DNA of 64,000 bases from SZUA-547 sp963669315 (GCA_963669315.1 OY770021.1:2604001-2668000), one strand, 5' to 3'. Positions 29,010 through 37,594 are shown, counted from the first letter of the stretch. Program-made: numbers and translations. Notes: generated by a model from the sequence alone, not told the origin.

Positions 29010-29810
29010 ATGGCCAGAGTTCTTCAGATATCCGATCCGCACGTCCTTGCGCCGCCGGACAAGGTGTCGGGTCTACTCGATACCGCGGACCTGATGGAAA
29101 AAGCCATCGACCGGATCCTCGCAGACTGGGACAAAATCGCCCCGATCGATGCAATATTGGCTACGGGAGATATCACCGAGCGCGGCGACGTCGCCAGCTA
29201 CGCCCTGTTTCGGCGGCAGATCGATCGTCTACCGGCGCCTAGTTTCGTAATTCCCGGAAACCATGATCTCCGCGAGACGATGCGGGCAAGCTTCGCCGAC
29301 ACGGCCTATATGCCAGCCTCGGGCAAGCTGAACTGGGTGCAGGATGTGGCCGATCTGCGGATCATCGGCCTCGATACCCTGATCGACGGGTTTGGCGGGG
29401 GTGAGATCGATGCGGAGACCGCCTCCTTCGCGTCCTCGGCGCTGCAATCGGCTGGAGAGCGCTCGATCCTGATCGCCCTGCACCATCCACCCTTCCCGTC
29501 CGGTATTCAATTCATGGATGATATCGGGTTGGTGGGAATCGATGCGCTGGAGGCGACGCTGCGGGTATCTCCAAACCCGACCCGCATCATCTGCGGCCAC
29601 GTCCACAGCACCATCGTCGCAAATGTCGGCGGCACGACTGCGATGTCCTCTGCGGCGCTGTGCAGCACATTTACGACCGACTTCCGCCCAGTCGCGCCAG
29701 TGGGCTTCACGACCCAACCTGGAGGCTACATGGTTCATGTTCTGGAGGATGGCGACTTTCGCTCCACCGCAATTTCGCTCGCGGCCGGAGACGGGCCATT
29801 CGCTTTTTAG
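29010..29810 (+). CDS. Class III metallophosphodiesterase (GpdQ/CpdA-like)
   Basis: The 266-residue cytoplasmic calcineurin-like hydrolase shows the full two-metal signature: Asp and His in ISDPHVLAP, GDITERG, GNHDLRE, HHPPFPSG and GHVHSTI. This set defines the group of cyclic-nucleotide phosphodiesterases (CpdA) and glycerophosphodiesterases (GpdQ). Because it is the last gene of a GlpR-UgpABCE-like operon, hydrolysis of an imported glycerophosphodiester is the best guess. Cyclic AMP hydrolysis cannot be excluded. Length and motifs are complete. Confidence 0.88.
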   Translation: MARVLQISDPHVLAPPDKVSGLLDTADLMEKAIDRILADWDKIAPIDAILATGDITERGDVASYALFRRQIDRLPAPSFVIPGNHDLRETMRASFADTAYMPASGKLNWVQDVADLRIIGLDTLIDGFGGGEIDAETASFASSALQSAGERSILIALHHPPFPSGIQFMDDIGLVGIDALEATLRVSPNPTRIICGHVHSTIVANVGGTTAMSSAALCSTFTTDFRPVAPVGFTTQPGGYMVHVLEDGDFRSTAISLAAGDGPFAF

Positions 29811-30014
29811 CCAAAATGCGGCTGATCCACTTGGGCGGCTTCGCCAAGAATGAGACCAGATCCATGGGTGGGACCAACGTCCTTTATTTCTTTTGCACAT
29901 CGCGGGCGCTGCGGCGTTGCTGATCTGGGCGGTCCGGCCGGTGCGGACCGGCGTGGAACGGGCGTTTTCGGTACAGCTGCGCTTTTGGCTCAGGCGCTCG
30001 ACGAAAAGCCGAAG

Positions 30015-30313
30015 GAACGGAAGGTACGAATTCTCCGCCCGGTTGTTCAACCAACGGCCCGTTGACTGGAGCTCTGAGCCGCCGATCTCTCGGAGCGCGG
30101 CCTTGTAGGACCTTAAGAGATCAGTGACGATCTCCCGCGACCGGCCGAAGCGCCCCTCAGTAATTTCAATGCGGCGCGTTTGTACCGGCGCTTCGTGACG
30201 ACGGTTTCGAGCACCTCGCCCTCGTGATCTACTGCGCGCCACAGATAGTGTTGCTGGTCGTAAATCTTCACGAAGACTTCGTCGATATGCCACCGCCAAT
30301 TCGAATAGCGCAC
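30015..30313 (-). pseudogene. IS6-family (IS26-like) transposase remnant
   Basis: On the minus strand RYSNWRWHIDEVFVKIYDQQ, then HYLWRAVDHEGEVLETVVTK gives the first catalytic Asp region of IS6 transposases. After a frameshift near 30120-30150 it continues as GRSREIVTDLLRSYKAALRE and TGRWLNNRAENSYLPF with the second Asp and the Glu. Both ends are truncated. The fragment adjoins the primase remnant on one side and unassigned sequence on the other. Confidence 0.85.
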
Positions 30314-30563
30314 CTGTCTGAGGGACGTCCCGGACGCTGAAGCCCTTCAAATCGACTCCCAGGAGATGGGCGAGGAAGCCCGCGGCCCCTTCCCCATTAA
30401 TCTGGGCGTAGTGCGCATCGAAATAACCTCGGTCTCCGATCCGTTGGCCGGACACATCGAACACGGCGTAACGCCGCTCGTCGGCCGAAGCGGGGACCGC
30501 CCATTCTTCGTTCGTCGTCATAAGTAGACGGACAAAAGAGTCGACCGTCACGGGGTCCACATC
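30314..30563 (-). pseudogene. Phage/plasmid-type primase-helicase remnant (DUF5906-like)
   Basis: An 80-residue piece reads DVDPVTVDSFVRLLMTTNEE, then VPASADERRYAVFDVS, RGYFDAHYAQINGEGAAGFL and FSVRDVPQTGAL. This pattern (a Thr-Asn-Glu-Trp-like strand, an Ala-x-x-Glu-Arg-Arg motif and Val-Pro-Gln-Thr) is typical of the helicase part of phage P4- or plasmid-type primase-helicases. Both ends are missing. It suggests that a prophage or plasmid-like island was once here. Assignment is by motif recollection. Confidence 0.5.
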
Positions 30564-30722
30564 CTGCGCGAGTTGGCGAAGCGCATCCGCGATCCGATGT
30601 CGCTCGCGGCCGCAGCGGGCAAAGCGCTGAGATCCTCGGAGTTGATCCGGCTTGGAGATAGTGAAAGGTCTGACGTCACAACCCGAGACTATCTCAACGC
30701 TGAAAAGGCGCCCCCTACAACT

Positions 30723-30846
30723 CGCGATGTGGAGTTCCACATCAAGCTCCGCCGCGAAATGGACGCGCGAGGGGCTGTCCGCGAATGTCTGAACTTCAAC
30801 GTCGACGACTCGCCGGAGGGCGAATTCATCGAGACCATCATGGTCA
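30723..30846 (+). pseudogene. Large serine recombinase, catalytic-domain fragment
   Basis: The plus strand reads RDVEFHIKLRREMDARGAVR and ends DDSPEGEFIETIMV, resembling the late part of the resolvase catalytic domain of large serine recombinases (the region with EGE before the E helix). It stops abruptly at the junction with an IS110 fragment. The C-terminal part of a probable same gene lies at 31517-32006 in the same orientation. Confidence 0.6.
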
Positions 30847-31384
30847 CCACGTCCCGCGCCAAGTCGGGCAAGTCCTGTTCGACGCCTTCAAGGCACTGCC
30901 GGGCGAAGGCAATGGCGTGCCCGGCGCCTTGTCGAACAACGATCCCGAACTCGGCCAGCACACCCCGGAGCATGTTCACGATCTGGGTCCGCTGGCGGAC
31001 GATCAGGTCCCGCACACGGTGCAGGGCCAGAACCGCTTGTTGCTCCGGCGACTTCACGGCCACGAACCGCATCGATGGACGCGTCACCGCCTCGCAGATC
31101 GCTTCGGCATCAATCGCATCCGACTTGCCGCGCTTTACATAGGGCTTCACGTACGCCGGCGGGATCAGCCGGACTTCATGCCCGAGCTGTGCAATCTCCC
31201 GCGCCCAGTAATGGCTCGTGCCGCAGGCTTCGATCCCGACCAGACACGGCGGAAGGGTCTCGAAGAAACGGTGAACCTGTCCGCGACGCAGCGATCGATT
31301 GAAGCCGACAGTGCCGCCTTCAGTGACGCCGTGAACCTGAAAGACGTTCTTGGCCAGATCCAGGCCGATGGTGGTAACTTGCAT
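30847..31384 (-). pseudogene. IS110-family transposase, N-terminal (DEDD) part
   Basis: The start at 31384 follows AGGAG. The protein begins MQVTTIGLDLAKNVFQVHGV (first catalytic Asp). It contains CLVGIEACGTSHYWAREI (Glu), KSDAIDAEAICEAVTRPSMR (Asp pair) and QQAVLALHRVRDLIVRQRTQ, the RuvC-like DEDD domain of IS110 transposases. About 180 residues remain; the C-terminal transposase_20 domain with its serine is missing after LEGVEQDLPDLARDVV. It cuts into a serine recombinase gene. Confidence 0.9.
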
Positions 31385-31516
31385 GGGATGGCTCCTCTCT
31401 CGCGGTCGATAGCAAACTGCACTGTGGCGCATCGTGACGCCGATGGAGCAGGAGCCATCCACCCCATCTGCTGAGCCGATTGCGGCGTTCCAAACCGCTC
31501 GTCATGGTCCAGGGGC
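31385..31516 (-). ncRNA. IS110 left-end non-coding region: candidate bridge-RNA and translation-control structure
   Basis: About 130 bases lie upstream of the IS110 start, where IS110-group elements encode their target-specifying bridge RNA. A perfect 11-base inverted repeat (31386-31396 with 31450-31460) would pair the ribosome-binding site AGGAG with upstream sequence. A smaller hairpin (catcg/cgatg) lies in the intervening 53 bases. The RNA itself, its ends and loop guides are inferred from the family, not demonstrated. The downstream end of the element is lost, so it should be inactive. Confidence 0.4.
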
Positions 31517-32006
31517 CGAACCAAAAGCTACGCCAGCTACGGCAAGTCGATTCCGCGCGACAGCTTGGAAGGCGATGTAGGCGCTCTGATCAAATCGTTG
31601 GAGCCCACGCATCAGCTCTTCGCATTCGCCAAAGCCTTATTCCGCTACGGCTGGGACCAGCGCCTTACGCAAGCGAAGGACGCGATCCGTTCCAGCCAGC
31701 GTCAGATCAAGGTCATCGAGAAACAGGTCGAGGCTCTGCTGACGCGGATCATGGATGCGACGAATACCTCGGTAATTGGCGCCTACGAGGTCAAGATCGG
31801 CGAACTGGAGCGCGGCAAGATCATCCTCGCCGAACAGCTAGCGAATTAGGCGGAACCGAAGGGAAGTTACGAGGAAAAACTAGAACCGGTCCTCACCTTC
31901 CTCGCAAACCCCTGGAAACTCTGGGAAACCGGCCATATCGCTTTCCGCCGCACGGAGCTGAAACTGGCCTTCGCAGACGGCATTCACTACGACCGATACA
32001 AGGGGC
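31517..32006 (+). pseudogene. Large serine recombinase, C-terminal fragment
   Basis: The plus strand reads KSYASYGKSIPRDSLEGDVG, then SLEPTHQLFAFAKALFRYGW and a coiled-coil segment ending GELERGKIILAEQLAN, the usual zinc-ribbon/coiled-coil and C-terminal region of large serine recombinases. A TAG at 31847-31849 interrupts it, and the same frame continues EPKGSYEEKLEPVLTFLANP, then ELKLAFADGIHYDRYKG until the IS481 insertion at 32007. It is dead by nonsense mutation, IS110 insertion or deletion, and IS481 truncation. Confidence 0.82.
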
Positions 32007-33034
32007 CTAGTTGTTTGATCCCAGGATTTGATGGTGCGATCTTTTCTTTGGAATGGAAGGACGCCCTATGGGACAGATACGCCACGGCAGCGCCACGACC
32101 ACGCACGCGGTCCGAGCGGCGATACAGCGATCGCAAGCTTCGGCCGCGGAACTGAGCCGGACCTATGGAATCAACCCGAAGACGGTTCTGAAATGGCGCA
32201 AGCGGACGTCGGTTGAGGATCGCAAGACCGGGCCGAAAGAGCCCCGTTCAACCGTTCTCAGCAAAGAGGAGGAGGCGATCATCGTCGCCTTTCGGCGTCA
32301 CACTCTGCTTCCCCTGGACGACTGCCTCTACGCCCTGCAGCCGACGATCCCGCACCTGACGCGCTCTTCGCTGCATCGCTGCTTGCAGCGCCACGGGATC
32401 AGCCGCCTGCCCGATGTCGACGGCAACAAGCCGGCGAAGAAGAAGTTCAAGCGTTATCCAATAGGATACTTTCACATCGATCTGGCGGAGGTGCAGACCG
32501 CCGAGGGTAAGCTGCATCTCTATGTCGCCATCGACAGAACATCCAAGTTCTGCCTTCGCGCAGCTCGTGGACAAGGCCAACCGCCGGACGGCCACGGCCT
32601 TTCTCGAAGCCGTGATCGCCGCCGTTCCCTACCAGATCCACACGGTGCTCACCGATAACGGTATTCAGTTCACCCTGCCGCCGCGTTATCGAACAGGGCC
32701 GACCGCCAGCGTCGCCACCCACATGTTCGGGATGCGCTGCCAGGAGAACGGCATCGAGCACCGTCTCACCAAGGTCAGGCATCCGTGGACCAACGGCCAG
32801 GTCGAACGCATGAACCGCACCATCAAAGACGCCACCGTCAAGCGGTTCTACTATGACAGCCACGACCAGCTGCGCAGGCATCTCAGCGACTTCATCGACG
32901 CCTACAACTTCGCCCGCAGGCTCAAGACGCTCAAAGGCCTCACGCCCTACGAATACATCTGCAAAATCTGGACAACCGAGCCAGAGCGATTCAGATTCGA
33001 TCCAATCCATCAGATGCCGGGACTAAACACCTAG
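32007..33034 (+). mobile_element. IS481-type element with ctag ends, second copy
   Basis: Left end ctagttgtttgatcccagga and right end (read inward) ctaggtgtttagtcccggca form imperfect inverted repeats, each starting in CTAG. The element separates the serine recombinase fragment from the integrase pseudogene. Its sequence is a clear but diverged relative of the element at 21370-22406. Confidence 0.85.
32068..33034 (+). pseudogene. IS481-type transposase, frameshifted by one base
   Basis: MGQIRHGSATTTHAVRAAIQ opens the protein after GGAAGGA, with helix-turn-helix SRTYGINPKTVLKWRKRTSV and the first catalytic Asp in GYFHIDLAEVQTAEGKLHL. Near 32551 an extra T in ttctgcc shifts the frame. The other frame continues SAFAQLVDKANRRTA, VLTDNGIQFTLPP (Asp) and WTNGQVERMNRTIKDATV (Glu) to the terminal TAG. 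Apart from this base the transposase is full length, so a sequencing error or a recent mutation is possible. Confidence 0.87.
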
Positions 33035-33836
33035 CCCCCGCCAAGATGATCTCGCGAGGGAAGGGGTCGCGCTTGTCCCACTCATTGTCCGGGGCGCTAT
33101 CGGCCTTGACGATCTCGAGTCCAACGAAGGGGTTGTGAGCCTTTCTTTGGAGGTCATGCTCGGTGATCGCGACGGAAACCATTGCCCTGACCGTGTCCAG
33201 CTACCGCCTGACCGACGTTGGAGATAGGAAAGAGCCGTCCCGCTTTCTCACCGAAAGCATATCGTCCCTAACCTTGCACGCATTCTCACGCTTGAGGTCT
33301 ACAAGAGCGAGTTTATGAAGGGGCCCGAGAGAGCTCTCAATGCGCCTGCAGACGCGGTCTAAGCGGTTCTTCTGATTACGACCTTGAGCGCCTGCCATGC
33401 GCTCCTTGCGATACATCTCTTTGGCGTCAATCATGGTGATCGGCGGCTCCTCGGCCTCAGGTGAGACCACTGCGCGATAGAGGACAGGGTCGCCATCACG
33501 GCGCTCAAGATCATCGGCCAACACCTCTCGCCGCTCATCCTCGGTCAGCGTGCCGTTGACGGAGGCCGCCATCTCCTCGGCCTCCGTCACGGCTTCTCGC
33601 CAATGTTCGAGGGGGGATAGCTGCCCTCGAGCCGCCGCTTTGCGCCGTGCCTTTGCGACGATCTTTTCATACTCTGAGAGGAGGGCTTCCTGTTCCGAAA
33701 CCAGCTCAGCCCCATGGCGGGCCTTCATGGGGACCTGAAAAAACCCCTCACCCAGCACATCAACAATCGCTTTCGGATACCTGCGGCGGAACCGTTTGCG
33801 TCCGCCGGAGAGCTCGTCTACGTGCTTGAGCTTCAT
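33035..33836 (-). pseudogene. Phage/island-type tyrosine integrase, truncated and interrupted by an amber stop
   Basis: The ATG at 33836 begins MKLKHVDELSGGRKRFRRRY, an N-terminus typical of alphaproteobacterial prophage integrases, followed by a charged helical region and a core-binding domain (EMYRKERMAGAQGRNQKNRL and so on). A TAG at 33201-33203 interrupts TSVRR/LDTVRAMVSVAITEHDLQ in the same frame. The frame then reaches DPFPREIILAGA, where the IS481 end at 33034 cuts it. The catalytic Arg-His-Tyr domain is absent. Location next to the 3' end of tRNA-Leu fits an integrase that used that tRNA as target. Confidence 0.75.
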
Positions 33837-33940
33837 CACCACCACCACCTCTTGTGTCCCCTTTGTGTCCCAGATTGTGTCTTGGGAGGGGCGCTAACAG
33901 CCTGTAATGCTTAAATAACAGACCCACAAGATGGTGGTTA

Positions 33941-34027
33941 TGGTGCGGTCGAGAAGACTCGAACTTCCACGGGTTTTACCCCACAGCGACCTCAACGCTG
34001 CGCGTCTACCAATTCCGCCACGACCGC
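33941..34027 (-). tRNA. tRNA-Leu (anticodon GAG)
   Basis: The minus strand folds as an 87-base class II tRNA with encoded CCA. The acceptor gcggtcg pairs with cgaccgc, the anticodon loop ttgaggt is within the stem cagcg/cgctg, a long variable arm is present, and the T loop is ttcgagt. Its 3' end faces the integrase pseudogene, the usual geometry for tRNA-targeted islands. Confidence 0.95.
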
Positions 34028-34097
34028 AAGGTGCGCGGCGTATAGCAAAGGGGTTCGGGCTTGTGAAGCCCCGCTTCGCCGGAATATCAAACAAGCC

Positions 34098-34817
34098 ATG
34101 ACGATAGCTTCAAAACGCTTGGCCGACCACACGCGCGCGCCGCAGACCGAATGGCGCGTCTCCGATCAGCTTGTGCCCTATGAAGACGCGCTGGCCGTTA
34201 TGGAGGCGCGGGTCGACGGCATCAAGCGCGGCGATGAGAACGAGCTCGTCTGGCTGTTGGAGCACCCGCCGATTTACACGGCCGGCACGTCGTCCCGTCG
34301 CGAAGATCTGCTGGATCCGGATCGGTTTCCCGTCTTTCAGACCGGGAGAGGCGGCCAGTACACCTATCACGGACCGGGGCAGCGGATTGGATACGCGATG
34401 CTCGACCTCAATCTTCGGGGTAGGGATGTGCGCCGTTATGTCTGGCGACTGGAGGATTGGGTGATCCGAACCTTGTCTGAGTTTGGCGTCACCGGCGAGC
34501 GCAGGGCCGGCAGGGTCGGTGTCTGGGTGGTTCGCAAGGATAAGGCGCCGGGGCCGGACGGCGCGCCGGCCGAAGACAAGATCGCGGCGATCGGCGTGCG
34601 CGTCCGCCGGTGGGTGACGTTTCACGGCGTGGCGATCAATCAGGAGCCGGATCTCAGCCATTTCGATGGCATCGTGCCCTGCGGGATTTCCGGCCACGGG
34701 GTGACCAGCCTGGCCGATCTTGGGATCACCGCGACGATCGACGATCTCGACCTCGCGATGCGGAAATGTTTTGATGAGGCCTTCAATCCGGACCTCGCAC
34801 CGCGCCGCGGAGAATAG
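34098..34817 (+). CDS. lipB: Lipoyl(octanoyl) transferase
   Basis: LipB transfers octanoate from acyl carrier protein to lipoyl domains of 2-oxoacid dehydrogenases and glycine cleavage H protein. The 239-residue length is normal. Conserved GRGGQYTYHGPGQ (about 83-95), the catalytic Lys161 in KIAAIGVRVRRWVTFHG and Cys195 in VPCGISGHGVTSL are all present. It is the first chromosomal gene after the tRNA-Leu and shares no obvious operon with the transporter gene six bases downstream other than same-strand proximity. Start chosen at the first ATG after the tRNA. Confidence 0.95.
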   Translation: MTIASKRLADHTRAPQTEWRVSDQLVPYEDALAVMEARVDGIKRGDENELVWLLEHPPIYTAGTSSRREDLLDPDRFPVFQTGRGGQYTYHGPGQRIGYAMLDLNLRGRDVRRYVWRLEDWVIRTLSEFGVTGERRAGRVGVWVVRKDKAPGPDGAPAEDKIAAIGVRVRRWVTFHGVAINQEPDLSHFDGIVPCGISGHGVTSLADLGITATIDDLDLAMRKCFDEAFNPDLAPRRGE

Positions 34818-34823
34818 ATCCCC

Positions 34824-35738
34824 ATGACCACGGCTATGCTCGCCATCGCGCCGGTGTTCGTTCTGATCGTCGCCGGATATGGCCTTCGGCGAGGCGGCAT
34901 ACCGACCACCGAGTTCTGGAACCTCAACGACAAGCTCGCCTACTGGGTTCTGATGCCGGCGCTATTCTTCGCGAAGATTTCGGCCGCCGATCTGGGCGGC
35001 GCGAACCTCTGGCGCTTCGGCGGCGCGCTTTATGCGGGGCTGTTTTTCGCTTTTTTGTTTGGATGGTGGTGCGGGCGCACTATGCCGGCCCCGGTCGCGA
35101 CCTCAGTGCTTCAGGGGAGCGCGAGGTACAACAGCTTTGTCGCGCTGGCGATCTCGGAAACATTATTGGGAGCAGAAGGTTTGCAAGCGGCCGTGATTGG
35201 CTCCGCGTTGCTGATCCCGGCTAACAATATCTCCGTTGTCTCGATGATGACAGTTCGCCTGAGCGCGGAGCGGCGAGGCTCAATTTTGCTTGGGTTGCTC
35301 AAAAATCCGCTGATCCTAAGCATCCTGGCAGGAATCGCGTTCAATCTGGGTGGGTTGAACGAGGTTCCGGTTCTGCACGAATGCGCGCGCCTGCTTGGCG
35401 CCGCCGCGTTGCCGATCATGCTTCTGTGCGTTGGCGCGAACCTGAAACTGCGCGGCCTGCAGCTTTCGGCCATTCGTATCGGCATTACCTGCATCGGCAA
35501 GTTTATCCTCTTTCCCGCCGCGGTGATCACTGTGCTCTATTTCATGCCGATCGGCCCGATTTTCGACCAAGTGGCGGTCATTTTCGCTGCGACGTCGACC
35601 AGCGGCGCAGCCTATACGCTCGCACGGCAGATGGGTGGAGACGCGCCACTAATGGCGGCGATCATCACGGTCCAGACCCTGCTCAGCTTTGTGACTCTGC
35701 CGCTGACGCTTCTGATCGCCCATATGGTGTTGTTTTAA
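34824..35738 (+). CDS. AEC-family (auxin efflux carrier type) membrane transporter
   Basis: The 304-residue inner-membrane protein has about ten hydrophobic helices, starting MTTAMLAIAPVFVLIVAGYG. Characteristic segments are LNDKLAYWVLMPALFF in the first half and FAATSTSGAAYTLARQMGGD in the second, matching the inverted-repeat fold of AEC/BASS-like carriers such as malonate or malate permeases. It begins six bases after lipB, so the two are probably co-transcribed. Substrate unknown. Confidence 0.88.
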   Translation: MTTAMLAIAPVFVLIVAGYGLRRGGIPTTEFWNLNDKLAYWVLMPALFFAKISAADLGGANLWRFGGALYAGLFFAFLFGWWCGRTMPAPVATSVLQGSARYNSFVALAISETLLGAEGLQAAVIGSALLIPANNISVVSMMTVRLSAERRGSILLGLLKNPLILSILAGIAFNLGGLNEVPVLHECARLLGAAALPIMLLCVGANLKLRGLQLSAIRIGITCIGKFILFPAAVITVLYFMPIGPIFDQVAVIFAATSTSGAAYTLARQMGGDAPLMAAIITVQTLLSFVTLPLTLLIAHMVLF

Positions 35739-35933
35739 GAACGGGCGCTCCGCCGCCACGCCGACGATAGCGAATTGAGTGGTGATTCATGCCGCTGCGC
35801 GGAAATTTCTGGAATCAGGACGGTTGTCTTGCGCAGCCGGCGACGCTAGACCGGCTGTCAAAGACATGAGCGCCATAGCGCCGCCCTAAAGGCGTGCGCT
35901 CAGACGAAAGCACGAGCGCGACAGGAGTGCACT

Positions 35934-37577
35934 ATGGCTGAAGCCACGGCCCACGAACACGATCACGGGCGCCCCGGGTTCTTCACCCGCTGGTTCATGT
36001 CGACGAACCATAAGGACATCGGCATCCTCTACATCTTCACCGCAGCGGTGCTCGGGTTCATCTCGGTCGCTTTCACGGTGTATATGCGGCTTGAGTTGAT
36101 GGAGCCGGGCGTCCAGTACATGGTGGACGAGGCTGGCAACCCGGACGGCGACATCTGGAACATCATGGTCACCGGCCATGGCGTGCTGATGATGTTCTTT
36201 GTGGTTATTCCCGCGCTCTTCGGCGGATTTGGCAACTATTTCATGCCGCTGATGATCGGCGCGCCGGATATGGCGTTCCCGCGGCTGAACAATCTCAGCT
36301 ACTGGCTGTATCTGACCGGCTCTTCGCTTGCGGTGCTGGCGGTATTCCCATGGCTGCTGTTCTCCGGCGAGGCCGGCATTGGCGTCGGCTGGGTGCTTTA
36401 TGCGCCGCTCTCGACCTCTGGAGCGCCCGGCGTGGCGATGGATTTCGCGATCTTTGCGGTTCACGTCTCAGGCGCCAGCTCGATCCTCGGCGCGATCAAC
36501 ATGATCACGACCTTCCTGAACATGCGCGCGCCCGGCATGACGCTGATGAAAGTGCCGCTCTTCGCCTGGTCGATCTTCGTCACCGCCTTCCTGATTCTGC
36601 TGTCGCTGCCGGTTCTTGCCGGCGCGCTGACCATGCTGCTGACCGACCGGAATTTCGGGACGACGTTCTTCGACGCCTCGGGCGGCGGCGACCCGATCCT
36701 GTATCAGCATCTTCTGTGGTTCTTCGGCCATCCGGAGGTCTACATGATCATCATCCCCGCCTTCGGCGTGGTGAGCCACGTGATCTCGACCTTCTCGAAG
36801 AAGCCGATCTTCGGCTATCAGGGTATGGTCTTCGCGATGGCCTCGATCGGCATTCTGGGCTTCGTGGTCTGGGCGCACCACATGTACACCGTGGGCATGA
36901 GCGCGAATGCGCAGGCGTATTTCATGCTGGCCACCATGATCATCGCGGTCCCGACGGGCATCAAGATCTTCTCTTGGATCGCGACGATGTGGGAAGGCTC
37001 GATTGAGTTCAAAACACCGATGCTGTGGGCGCTGGGCTTCATCTTCCTGTTCACCGTGGGCGGCGTAACCGGCATCGTGCTGAGCCAGGCGGGCATCGAT
37101 CGCGCCTATCACGACACCTACTATGTCGTGGCGCATTTCCACTACGTCATGAGCCTTGGGGCCGTGTTCGGCATCTTCGCCGCGATCTATTACTGGATCG
37201 GCAAAATGTCGGGGCGCCAGTATCCCGAAATGTGGGGCCAGGTACATTTCTGGATGATGTTTATCGGGTCGAACCTGACCTTCTTCCCGCAGCATTTCCT
37301 TGGCCGTCAGGGCATGCCGCGCCGTTATATCGACTATCCGGAGCAGTTCGCGGAGTGGAACTACCTCTCGTCGATTGGCGCGTTCATCGCCTTCGCGTCG
37401 TTCCTGCTGTTCATCGGGATCATGTTCTACACCCTGACCCGCGGAAAACGCGTTGAGGAGCCCGGATACTGGGGTGAGAGCGCCGATACGCTCGAGTGGA
37501 CGCTGCCCAACCCGCCGCCGGAGCACACATTCGAGACGCTGCCGACGCAGGAGATGTGGGACAAGGGCCACCACTAG
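35934..37577 (+). CDS. ctaD: Cytochrome c oxidase subunit I (aa3 type)
   Basis: This 547-residue haem-copper oxidase core subunit reduces O2 and pumps protons across the inner membrane. It has twelve membrane spans. Visible ligand motifs are MVTGHGVLMMFFVVIPALFG (haem a His), WFFGHPEVYMIIIPAFG (CuB His and the linked Tyr), WAHHMYTVG (two CuB His) and VVAHFHYVMSLG (haem a3 and a His). The D-channel FGGFGNYFMPL follows the first haem ligand. AGGAG-like sequence precedes the ATG. Other ctaCBGE genes are not adjacent, as in some Rhodobacterales where ctaD stands alone. Confidence 0.97.
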   Translation: MAEATAHEHDHGRPGFFTRWFMSTNHKDIGILYIFTAAVLGFISVAFTVYMRLELMEPGVQYMVDEAGNPDGDIWNIMVTGHGVLMMFFVVIPALFGGFGNYFMPLMIGAPDMAFPRLNNLSYWLYLTGSSLAVLAVFPWLLFSGEAGIGVGWVLYAPLSTSGAPGVAMDFAIFAVHVSGASSILGAINMITTFLNMRAPGMTLMKVPLFAWSIFVTAFLILLSLPVLAGALTMLLTDRNFGTTFFDASGGGDPILYQHLLWFFGHPEVYMIIIPAFGVVSHVISTFSKKPIFGYQGMVFAMASIGILGFVVWAHHMYTVGMSANAQAYFMLATMIIAVPTGIKIFSWIATMWEGSIEFKTPMLWALGFIFLFTVGGVTGIVLSQAGIDRAYHDTYYVVAHFHYVMSLGAVFGIFAAIYYWIGKMSGRQYPEMWGQVHFWMMFIGSNLTFFPQHFLGRQGMPRRYIDYPEQFAEWNYLSSIGAFIAFASFLLFIGIMFYTLTRGKRVEEPGYWGESADTLEWTLPNPPPEHTFETLPTQEMWDKGHH

Positions 37578-37594
37578 GGACGAATGGGGCGCGA

